A DNA stretch of 64,000 nt from Pediococcus acidilactici (lineage in GTDB: Bacteria; Bacillota; Bacilli; Lactobacillales; Lactobacillaceae). The notes below the pieces were generated by a model. It searched no databases. It was not told where the DNA came from and saw nothing but the letters and a program-made list of their open reading frames with translations. Each line of letters starts with the position of its first letter. Position 1 is the first letter of the stretch. The stretch spans positions 1,364,001-1,428,000 of the forward strand of contig CP103908.1 of the NCBI GenBank assembly GCA_024970065.1, written 5' to 3'. Positions 56,919-64,000 of this stretch are shown in pieces. The position numbers were made by a program, and so were the translations under genes.

Positions 56919-58572
56919 AACGCATCCTTCTCTCCCACCAATCGGATTGGCGTCTAAATTCTAGTTGCTCCATGTATTTAGCCGTATTTACTAAAGCAAC
57001 GTTCCAATTCCCCAATTTTTTCAAATAAAAGTCCAGCCCTTGGGATAAGCTTTGTTCTTTTGTAACAATCCAGCCATTTTCTCGATTAATTACAAATGGG
57101 CTTTCTACCATATTAATTTGGGGGATTCCAGTACTGATAGCGTTAAATTGCATACGTGTGTCGTACGGATCACCCATATCAACCATAATCCTTGTCCGTG
57201 CTAAATCATCAAAAATTTGGTAATCTCTTGGATTTTTTCTAATAAGAATGCTAGAAACCACTAATTTAAAGCTATCCCAGTCAATCTTTTCACTTTCAGG
57301 TTCCTCGCCCTTTTCTACGGTAATTTTTCCATCTTTAACTGGATGCTTGAGTTCCCATTCTTTTCGCATCCGACCCCAAATTTTGAATAATAATTCTTGC
57401 ATTTCTTTTTCGTTATTCGTATTAAATAGGATTTCGTTTAAGTTCCCTCGATCCTCATTTTCATCAAGGAAATCATAGTGGGCAAATATTCTTTTTAAAA
57501 CTTCCGAACATACTATATCTGCGTCACTATCTTTTAAGGTCGAAACTATTAAGCCCATATTTTCATGTTCTAAATAGTAATCCATCAGCTCGTTACTCGT
57601 TTCAACCACATTTTGGTCATCATTCGCATCGCCAATGTTCCAATAAATAATCAGTTGCCGCTCCTCATTGCTATTTCCTAAGCGCATATCTGCACCATAG
57701 GGATACCCTAAATCCAAATGGGACTGATTTGGTTCGCTAACTTTAAGCTGAATTTGCTCAAAAAGTGCGTAGTTAGGAATCACGAAATTCGTGGATCCTT
57801 CAATCTGAGGAACTAATTTTTGAATGTCTTCTGAACTTACCTTTCCTTGATGGTCTAGTAAATACGCTACTGGCATTTGTTTTTGAATTTTTACCATTAA
57901 CGAGCGAATTCTTTCACTGCTACTAGCAATTAAATTATCTTTTTTTTCATCAAATTCATCCGCAAACTTTTTATTAACAAATTCCAAAAATAAATCATCT
58001 AAACTAGCATATTCAGAATGCTTAAAATTACTAAAATTGCTTAAAATTTTTACAGGGGCTTCGTTATCAGGTTCATATCGTAGAATTCGCTGGCCAACTT
58101 CATTAAACCATTCTTGTTTTATTACTCGGTCATCGATCATATACTTAGTCGAGACCTTGAATCCACGGTCGTCAAAAATGTCAAAACGGTTGTTCTCTGA
58201 CCCCAAAAATTTAACCGTCTGAATAAACCCTTGCGGATTCTTAACGGTTTCTGCGGCTAACTCGTTACCCCGGTAACCTACCATCGAGTGTAGTCCCCGA
58301 ACCATCCGGATATCATCGGGCCATTCAAAACTTTCTGGACCAAGCGGCATCCCATCAATTCGTTCAATACCCAAAATAGCATCCCAGAGATTCCAAAAAG
58401 GCAGGTTGGTCAATCCGTTCACATGTAAAATATACCTTAAATTAGGTATGAAATTTAGCACCATCAGCTTGACGGGTTTGCCCCCGTCGTCTAATAAACT
58501 AACTAAATTTTTTAACGGGTCGTGATTTAATTCTTTAATTTCATTTGTCCATGCTGGGGCAATATAAAACAT
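56902..58572 (-). CDS. asp1: Asp1, accessory Sec system protein
   Basis: GT-B-like, non-catalytic protein of the Asp complex. The 556-residue product has the Asp1 start MFYIAPAWTNEIKELNHDPLKNLVSLL in part, the LRYILHVNGL segment, and a C-terminal Rossmann-like half ending in GIPQINMVESPFVINRENGWIV. It follows secY2 by 18 bases and overlaps asp2. Confidence 0.9.
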   Translation of the reverse strand: MFYIAPAWTNEIKELNHDPLKNLVSLLDDGGKPVKLMVLNFIPNLRYILHVNGLTNLPFWNLWDAILGIERIDGMPLGPESFEWPDDIRMVRGLHSMVGYRGNELAAETVKNPQGFIQTVKFLGSENNRFDIFDDRGFKVSTKYMIDDRVIKQEWFNEVGQRILRYEPDNEAPVKILSNFSNFKHSEYASLDDLFLEFVNKKFADEFDEKKDNLIASSSERIRSLMVKIQKQMPVAYLLDHQGKVSSEDIQKLVPQIEGSTNFVIPNYALFEQIQLKVSEPNQSHLDLGYPYGADMRLGNSNEERQLIIYWNIGDANDDQNVVETSNELMDYYLEHENMGLIVSTLKDSDADIVCSEVLKRIFAHYDFLDENEDRGNLNEILFNTNNEKEMQELLFKIWGRMRKEWELKHPVKDGKITVEKGEEPESEKIDWDSFKLVVSSILIRKNPRDYQIFDDLARTRIMVDMGDPYDTRMQFNAISTGIPQINMVESPFVINRENGWIVTKEQSLSQGLDFYLKKLGNWNVALVNTAKYMEQLEFRRQSDWWERRMRYDNQR

Positions 58573-58590
58573 TCTACTTACTCCTTATAA

Positions 58591-59826
58591 TTACAAAAGA
58601 TCGTACTGGGTCCTTAAGTACATCGTCTTTACCTGATCTAAAGTGGTATCCATAATTGTGACTAAAATCAATATACTAGCGTACGCGAATGTAAAATTGG
58701 TTACCCCAGGTACATATAGTCCAATTATTAAAGGGGTGGCAACTATTACTAAGAAATATACGTTAGCCGCCGTACTCAGTTTAATCGCATGCGAATTTAA
58801 ATATCTTTGAGTATCTTTTCCGGGAGTAATCCCAAAAATATAATCCCCTGATTTCTTCAGATTTTCGGCTTGCCGCTCCGTTTGGAGGTTCATAAAACTA
58901 AATGCATACCCCAAGAAAACTACCACGCAACAGTAAATTAAAATTCCAATTGGGTTATTAAAGTTAACGTACGTCTGCGTAAATTTACCAAAATTACTAT
59001 CTGGATTGAGACTAGCAATATAACTGGGAATCATAAATACCGTAGTGGTGAACATAAATGGCATACTTCCCGAAGTCAAAAAACGAATTGGTAAATATGA
59101 TTCGGAAAAGTCGTTTTGCACAGCCGGGCGTTGTAATGGTATCCGAAGTTCCGCTTTATTAAAGAATATTGTAGCAACGAACACAACTAGAACAGATACG
59201 CCTAAGGCAATCCATAGGTTAGTCGAAAATGATTTGATTTGATAAGTGCCTAATCCTGGTCCATGTAGCACCATCGCTGGCAAACTGGTAATAATTCCTG
59301 GCATAATTAGAACTCCGGCACCACCAATTCCATATTTAGCCGTCATATCCGACATCCACGCAACAACCATCGCACCAGCAAGTAAAACAACAAATGAAAC
59401 CACTACATTAAAATCAAAGCCCATTATTTTAAATTCAGATGGGCTAATTTGACTCCGGCTCGCAAAGATAAACTGCATTGTTTGTAATATTGCGATCCCC
59501 AATGTAATCCAACGTTGAATATATCCCTTTTTTTGCTCACTAATTTTTTCCATCATACTACTATTAACCATTTGTATGGCTTGGAATAAAATCATGCTGG
59601 TCATATACGGACCTAGACCGATTGAAAATAATGATGGAAATCTATATTGTCCACCAGTCAGCATCGAGATATTTCTCAGTAACGGTGAGGCGTTAAGTGA
59701 TTCTTTACTCAATTCGGGGTCTATTGCTGGGAGAGCAATCTGCCGCCCCAGTTCCATTAATACAATCATAAATAGTGTAAAAACAATACTAGCAATTAAC
59801 TCATTTCTTTCACTTCTTTTTCTCAT
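58591..59826 (-). CDS. secY2: SecY2, accessory Sec translocon channel
   Basis: SecY paralog dedicated to the serine-rich glycoprotein. The 411-residue protein has ten membrane helices, the plug-type segment SLFSIGLGPYMTSMILFQ (about 65-82) and shortened cytoplasmic loops compared with SecY, as in other SecY2 proteins. Its start overlaps the end of secA2 by 4 bases. Confidence 0.93.
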   Translation of the reverse strand: MRKRSERNELIASIVFTLFMIVLMELGRQIALPAIDPELSKESLNASPLLRNISMLTGGQYRFPSLFSIGLGPYMTSMILFQAIQMVNSSMMEKISEQKKGYIQRWITLGIAILQTMQFIFASRSQISPSEFKIMGFDFNVVVSFVVLLAGAMVVAWMSDMTAKYGIGGAGVLIMPGIITSLPAMVLHGPGLGTYQIKSFSTNLWIALGVSVLVVFVATIFFNKAELRIPLQRPAVQNDFSESYLPIRFLTSGSMPFMFTTTVFMIPSYIASLNPDSNFGKFTQTYVNFNNPIGILIYCCVVVFLGYAFSFMNLQTERQAENLKKSGDYIFGITPGKDTQRYLNSHAIKLSTAANVYFLVIVATPLIIGLYVPGVTNFTFAYASILILVTIMDTTLDQVKTMYLRTQYDLL

Positions 59827-62192
59827 GGAAATTCCACCCTAATTGATTCATCTTTTTCAACAACTAATTCTGACAGTAGCATGTACTTGATTGTATTCTG
59901 CCAAAACGATTTTTTCATTTGTTTAAACGAGTTCATAGCTTCCTTTTCATATTCAAAAACTGGATTATGTTGTCCCAAGGCACGATTACTTACCACCTTT
60001 TTTAACTGTGACAAGTTGTCTACCTGTTCAATCCACGCCACGTCAAGAGCCTTCAAGACTGATAAGCGTTTTAAATAATTTTGCTGGAATTTAGTGCTTA
60101 AAATCGTTTTTTGTTGTTCCCATTTTTGTTTTGCAATTCCTGAAACATATTGTTCAAGTTGGCTAGGCTCATTCAAAATATTTTGGTCAAAATGATTATC
60201 ACTATAGTTGTAATTTAAGTTATTAACAATAAAATCTGTTAATTTATCTCTAGTAATATCCTTCTCGCGTGCATATAGTTTGAAGAAATCCTCCCAAATT
60301 CTTTGAGTAATCTCCCCCAATTCGCCATCGGCCATTACGTAGTCCCGAAAACTATAAATCATTTCACGCTGAATCCGTAAAATATCATCCATTTTGACCG
60401 AGCTTTTCCGCCCAGACTCAGCTTTGGCATCCGCTGCTTGTTGTGCCCGTTCAACAATGTTCTTTGCTCTTCGTCCCCTCAGTGGTTCACCAAACTTTCG
60501 ACGACCATTTTTAAGATCTTGTTCCAGTCTAATCCGATATTTTTCCACCCATTCGGGAGCGTTTTCAATAACTACTTTGTCATCCAGTGAGACCAAAAAA
60601 ATACTTTCTCCCGGATCACCTTGTCGACCCGCACGTCCACGTAACTGATCATCTACCCGGCGACTATTCATTCGTTCGGTCCCAATTACTAACAAACCGC
60701 CCTTTTCTTTCACGCCTGGGCCAAGCTTGATATCGGTTCCCCGACCTGCCATTGAGGTCGCAACGGTAATTGCACCCGCTTGTCCAGCATCAGCTACAAT
60801 TAACGCTTCTTTAGATTCACTTTGCGCGTTTAAGACGTTATGCACGATTCCGTTCTTAAGGAGAACCCTTGAGTATAACCTTGATAGTGATAAAGAACCG
60901 GTCTTTAGTAAAACTGGTCGTTGAATTTCATAAGCTTCCTTAACCATCTTTACGGTAGCTTGAATTTTTTCGTCCATAGTCGCGTAAACAACATCTGGTC
61001 GGTCGATACGAATATTCGGCTTATGAGTAGGTACTTTCAAAACAGGTAAATTGTAAACTTCCATAAATTCTCTAGCAGAGGTAATCGCCGTTCCCGTCAT
61101 ACCAGAAAGCTTTTTAAACATTTTAAAAAAGTTTTGTAAAGTAATCGAAGCCATTGCTCGTGTTTGATCACTGAGTGTAACTTCTTCTTTAGCTTCCATT
61201 GCTTGGTGAATCCCCGATTCTCGTTTCATTCCGGTAAGCGCGCGGCCATTCTCGCTATCTAATAACAAAACTTGATTATCAACCACTACGTAATCTTGAT
61301 TTCTTTTTATAGTGTAATTAGCCTGCAAAGCTAACACGAGGTGGCGGTACAAGTCTGACCATTTTTTTGAAATCAGATTTTCTATCCCTAGATACTCTTC
61401 TAAATGTTGAATCCCTTTCTTGGTAAACCAAACATTTTTTAAATCATCACTGAATTCATAATCCTTATCCTTCTGTAAGCTCTTTACAATTCGGTCAGTA
61501 GAATTAAAAAGATTAGACTGGACACGTGGTGATCCTGAAATAACTAAGGGAGTTTGGGCAGCATCAAGCAACACAGAATCAACTTCATCGACCAACGCAA
61601 AATTTAAATCATTAAGTTTCTTGTCACTAGCATTTTCCACTAGGTTATCAGTTAAATAATCAAAGCCAATGGCACTATTGGTTGTATAAACAATGTCGTT
61701 ACTATAAACTTCGTGCATATCTAACTCTTCATCATCAGGACTTACCCCTGCTGCACTAGTTAACCCCATCCAATGATAAACTTTACCAATCTCTTCGGCG
61801 TCCCGGTTTGCCAAGTAACCGTTTACCGTAACCAAAAAATTCCCCGGTCCAGTTAGCCCATTTAAGTACATCGGCATGGTCGCAGTTAAGGTTTTCCCTT
61901 CTCCAGTGTTCATTTGTGCTACCGCACCATAATGTAAAATCACTCCGCCTAACACCTGATTTTCAAACGGCTTTAGCCCTAAAATTCGATAGTCAGCTTC
62001 ACGGATGGTTGCGTAAGCATCTATCAAAATTGAATCTAAACTTGCCCCTTGCGCTAGTTTTTCCCTAAATATCGTAGTCTTTGCTTGTAATTGTTCATCT
62101 GTTAGCTTTTGATATTCTTCGTCCAAAGCTAAAATCTTTTTAGTGATTTTCGAATACTTTCTAAGTCGAAAGTCATTAAAATCGAATCTCAT
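59823..62192 (-). CDS. secA2: SecA2, accessory Sec preprotein translocase ATPase
   Basis: Motor ATPase for export of the glycosylated adhesin. The 789-residue protein has the SecA DEAD motor: Walker A MNTGEGKT (94-101), LVDEVDSVLLD, the preprotein cross-linking region, TSMAGRGTDIKLG and LRGRAGRQGDPGES. It ends without the C-terminal zinc-binding tail of SecA, as is usual for SecA2. The gene is the first of secA2-secY2-asp1-asp2-asp3-gtfA-gtfB. Upstream are two TTAAC-containing repeats. Confidence 0.95.
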   Translation of the reverse strand: MRFDFNDFRLRKYSKITKKILALDEEYQKLTDEQLQAKTTIFREKLAQGASLDSILIDAYATIREADYRILGLKPFENQVLGGVILHYGAVAQMNTGEGKTLTATMPMYLNGLTGPGNFLVTVNGYLANRDAEEIGKVYHWMGLTSAAGVSPDDEELDMHEVYSNDIVYTTNSAIGFDYLTDNLVENASDKKLNDLNFALVDEVDSVLLDAAQTPLVISGSPRVQSNLFNSTDRIVKSLQKDKDYEFSDDLKNVWFTKKGIQHLEEYLGIENLISKKWSDLYRHLVLALQANYTIKRNQDYVVVDNQVLLLDSENGRALTGMKRESGIHQAMEAKEEVTLSDQTRAMASITLQNFFKMFKKLSGMTGTAITSAREFMEVYNLPVLKVPTHKPNIRIDRPDVVYATMDEKIQATVKMVKEAYEIQRPVLLKTGSLSLSRLYSRVLLKNGIVHNVLNAQSESKEALIVADAGQAGAITVATSMAGRGTDIKLGPGVKEKGGLLVIGTERMNSRRVDDQLRGRAGRQGDPGESIFLVSLDDKVVIENAPEWVEKYRIRLEQDLKNGRRKFGEPLRGRRAKNIVERAQQAADAKAESGRKSSVKMDDILRIQREMIYSFRDYVMADGELGEITQRIWEDFFKLYAREKDITRDKLTDFIVNNLNYNYSDNHFDQNILNEPSQLEQYVSGIAKQKWEQQKTILSTKFQQNYLKRLSVLKALDVAWIEQVDNLSQLKKVVSNRALGQHNPVFEYEKEAMNSFKQMKKSFWQNTIKYMLLSELVVEKDESIRVEFP

Positions 62193-62230
62193 CTGTCTAC
62201 CTCTATTCTTTATCGTACATACAATGTATC

Positions 62231-62281
62231 ACACCAGGTTAATTTTTTACAGTCGGTATGTTACACCGCGTTAATTTTTTA
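62231..62281. repeat. two direct repeats in the secA2 upstream region
   Basis: ACACCAGGTTAATTTTTTA (62231-62249) and ACACCGCGTTAATTTTTTA (62263-62281) agree at 17 of 19 positions and start 32 bases apart, three helical turns. They lie in the divergent regulatory region between secA2 and the small gene at 62367 and may bind a regulator. A related CGCGTTAAT occurs upstream of the gene at 63072-63806. Confidence 0.6.
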
Positions 62282-62299
62282 TATTTTTACATAAAACTA

Positions 62300-62328
62300 T
62301 TTACTTTTACGAAAAAAATTGTTTAAAT
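62300..62328 (+). promoter_or_regulatory. promoter of the small membrane-protein gene
   Basis: -35 TTTACT (62300-62305), 17-base spacer and -10 TTAAAT (62323-62328). Confidence 0.5.
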
Positions 62329-62366
62329 AGCATCAAGGTAACTCACAGTTAAAGGAGGTTTTCATC

Positions 62367-62570
62367 ATTAATAATTCATCTGATCGAAACAGTCATCTGC
62401 TTGAAAAAGATATCGAAAAACGGGTGTCTTACGAGAAGGATATTCAGACTCCTCCACGTTCACAACATAAAAAGCGCGGTAGCGCACCAGAAAAATTCAT
62501 TTCTATCATTTTCTTCTTAGTTGTTTTGAGTAATATGGTTTATATGGCCATAGCTTTTATAAAACATTAA
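62367..62570 (+). CDS. small single-span membrane protein with an apparent ATT start codon
   Basis: A 67-residue frame with a strong Shine-Dalgarno AAAGGAGG (62351-62358) exactly 8 bases before ATT at 62367-62369, and no ATG, GTG or TTG at usable distance. The product is hydrophilic and charged (about 1-44, with EKDIEKRV and a basic QHKKRG patch) followed by one membrane helix (about 46-65, FISIIFFLVVLSNMVYMAIA). It has its own promoter and terminator and is divergent from secA2. The topology is like SecE or the small Asp4/Asp5 proteins of streptococcal accessory Sec loci, but I cannot show homology. The first in-frame GTG (62424) would leave 48 residues and has no ribosome-binding site. Confidence 0.65.
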   Translation: MNNSSDRNSHLLEKDIEKRVSYEKDIQTPPRSQHKKRGSAPEKFISIIFFLVVLSNMVYMAIAFIKH

Positions 62571-62607
62571 TTATGTAAGTAAATGCCCTTTCGATATTTT
62601 AGCTTGT

Positions 62608-62640
62608 GGACCACCATTTCCGTTTGGTGGTCCCTTTTTA
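62608..62640 (+). terminator. terminator after the small membrane-protein gene
   Basis: GGACCACCA (62608-62616) pairs perfectly with TGGTGGTCC (62625-62633) around an 8-base loop and is followed by CTTTTT. Confidence 0.93.
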
Positions 62641-63071
62641 ATAAATATTGTTTTATAAATTGGCAAATGTTTTCATAAATTAACACACTTGATTTATATT
62701 ACCCTTTAATGTTACACCCTTAACCAAGATTGTCTGTCTCAACATTTTTAAAAAATGACATAAATAAAAAACTCGTTTTTCCTGCTAACTAAATTTATTA
62801 TCCTGGGACTAATTTTTTCCAAATAAAAAAGCCTTAAAATCATTGGCTACTGCACCCCTAATTTCAAAGCCATTCATTATACATCCCAATTACGCGATAT
62901 GATTTATCGGTAATGTAAGGATACTATCTAATCTCAATTACTTATAGGACCAGCTTAGACCACTACGCAATCATACAAATTCACTCAACATGAAAGCATT
63001 CTTTTATTGAAATGCCAGTAGTCTTAACAGTAGCACCAATTAATTAGGACACATTTGTGCATATAGCAATT
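62641..63071. other. 430-base AT-rich intergenic region
   Basis: I see no gene with a ribosome-binding site, no tRNA and no clear insertion-sequence ends. It contains a GTTACACCCTTAAC (62713-62726) that resembles the repeats at 62231-62281. No strong terminator for the minus-strand gene ending at 63072 is evident. Confidence 0.5.
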
Positions 63072-63806
63072 CTACTTATGTTTAAACCATGCACTACTAT
63101 GCTCTTGAAAGCCGTTAAAAATAGTACTTACCTTACGCCCATGGATTAGACGCGTGCTAAAATACCGGTATGCTACATAGTTAGAAATCAACATTTCAAA
63201 ATTTCCCACACTGTAAGAGTCATCCCCTTGTTTGACTCTTAATTCCGCGTCGGTAATTAATTTAACCATAATTCCTAAATATTCAATTAAGATGTCCCGC
63301 GTTCCTACCATTATCCCCAAATTTAAGATTGTTAAGTTATTATTTTCCCAAATAAAATCCTTCATATAAGTTGGAGCCGCGTTATCGATGATGATTGATG
63401 TATTAAAAAGTGACGTAGTTTCATCACCCATATATAAAATTCCATCTTGAACATCGTCAAATGGATAATTAAGCATGGTAACGTCTCCGGCATCAGTTAG
63501 CGCCGCTTTTTCAATCTCCGGATGGGCCTTTAAAAAATCGAATGCCATCAAAATCCGATAAAAATATAAAGTTAGATTTGGATAGTGTTCAAATAAATCA
63601 AGGTGAGTAATTGTTACACCGTCACCTACGTCGTCTCGGCTTGGCCCATTTGTTAATACGTAATAAGGAACCTTAAAATGCGCTAAAGAGTCCGTCTGTT
63701 TCTTTACCTTTTCAGCAATATCAATTTTACTATTATCTTTGTGATAAAGGATCTCATCCATATTGACGATAAATTCACTTATCACGACGTTTGGTTCAAC
63801 TTTCAT
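63072..63806 (-). CDS. putative glycosyltransferase, GT-A type
   Basis: A 244-residue soluble protein. The segment AALTDAGDVTMLNYPFDDV (102-120, with Asp105 and Asp108) resembles the DxD-type metal and nucleotide-sugar site of GT-A enzymes, preceded by FYRILMAFDFLKAHPEIEKA, a common layout in that fold. A -10 TATAAT (63840-63845) lies upstream. Close to the accessory Sec locus, it may take part in glycan extension of the exported adhesin. The family is not certain and no catalytic proof is visible. Confidence 0.55.
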   Translation of the reverse strand: MKVEPNVVISEFIVNMDEILYHKDNSKIDIAEKVKKQTDSLAHFKVPYYVLTNGPSRDDVGDGVTITHLDLFEHYPNLTLYFYRILMAFDFLKAHPEIEKAALTDAGDVTMLNYPFDDVQDGILYMGDETTSLFNTSIIIDNAAPTYMKDFIWENNNLTILNLGIMVGTRDILIEYLGIMVKLITDAELRVKQGDDSYSVGNFEMLISNYVAYRYFSTRLIHGRKVSTIFNGFQEHSSAWFKHK

Positions 63807-63897
63807 GTAAAACTCCCTTATTTATACTTGGTCTTGGTAATTATACTAGACGTTAAAATTCCATCGCGTTAATTATAACCTCTATATAGTGGCTTGT

Positions 63898-64000
63898 CTA
63901 CGGTACCAGTAAGAAGCTCTTTTGCAAAATGCGATTCCCAAATTTTCTCTCCAACGGTGGTTTGTAGTTAAATAAAACGGGCTTAGTTACCATGGTAACC
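63898..64000 (-). CDS. 3' end of an unidentified gene cut by the window edge
   Basis: On the minus strand one frame is open from the window edge to a TAG at 63898-63900, giving 33 C-terminal residues (including KPPLERKFGNRILQKSF). The other two minus-strand frames are closed by stops. It would precede the putative glycosyltransferase gene by about 90 bases, and could be another cell-surface glycosylation gene. Family unknown. Confidence 0.4.
   Translation of the reverse strand, partial: VTMVTKPVLFNYKPPLERKFGNRILQKSFLLVP

Noticed and set aside
62641..63071. Possible insertion-sequence remnant in the AT-rich gap
   Set aside because: No terminal inverted repeats, target duplications or transposase fragments could be found by eye.
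63986..63999. Perfect 14-base palindrome at the right edge
   Set aside because: GTTACCATGGTAAC is short and lies in an apparently coding stretch; too little context to call an operator or att site.

Overview
The window is a chromosomal segment of a low-to-moderate GC Gram-positive bacterium, most likely a member of the Lactobacillaceae. The evidence is the gene content and order (tdk-prfA-prmC-sua5-glyA-upp next to atpBEFHAGDC), a methionine T-box, the MurT/GatD pair, LysM/Apf-type surface proteins, a 300-residue 6-phosphogluconate dehydrogenase with gluconate genes, and an accessory Sec (SecA2/SecY2) glycoprotein export locus. I cannot name the species. I see no IS element, prophage, rRNA or CRISPR array. 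Most genes lie on the minus strand.

Layout. 1-2972: methionine ABC importer metNIQ behind a T-box with an AUG specifier. 3056-5008: DUF1146-yidD-DUF2969-rodA (envelope). 5216-11655: complete F1Fo ATP synthase operon without atpI. 11895-15209: a two-gene ABC efflux/peptide-type transporter sitting between upp and atpB. 15373-20857: tdk-prfA-prmC-sua5-glyA-upp. 21173-23226: murT-gatD. 23311-25351: manA and a serine hydrolase. 25580-29843: TetR regulator and heterodimeric ABC exporter with a palindromic operator. 29954-30975: a small unknown gene, greA, and two tRNA genes, both of the C34 type (Glu-CTC, Gln-CTG). 31093-33299: a membrane-anchored class A beta-lactamase-like protein and two flavin reductases. 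33426-34202: TPP riboswitch and thiW. 34397-36769: two divergent Gtf3-type glycosyltransferases. 37162-40802: pgi, a GRP-family sugar transporter, fba. 40950-43118: two-component system. 43307-44864: two paralogous LysM/Apf-type secreted proteins with duplicated promoter regions. 45327-46315: frameshifted alpha/beta hydrolase. 46763-51761: gntP-gntK-gnd with a divergent RpiR regulator. 52189-62192: secA2-secY2-asp1-asp2-asp3-gtfA-gtfB (transcribed right to left). 62367-62570: a small divergent membrane-protein gene that appears to start with ATT. 63072-64000: a putative glycosyltransferase and the 3' end of another gene.

How the parts fit. The most distinctive system is a surface-glycoprotein pathway. 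GtfA/GtfB would add the first GlcNAc to a serine-rich repeat protein, Gtf3-type enzymes would extend the glycan, and Asp1-3 with SecA2/SecY2 would export it. The serine-rich substrate itself is not in the window. Its components are split: the Gtf3 pair lies about 16 kb from the core, GtfB is short, Asp3 is long, and a 67-residue single-span protein with an unusual start codon is divergent from secA2. The other notable signal is a 10-bp-phased triple TGTAA element found at matching positions upstream of both LysM/Apf genes.

Start codons were chosen by Shine-Dalgarno spacing, so several genes are shorter than the longest open frame. All functional calls rest on recognising motifs and gene order by eye; no database search was run.
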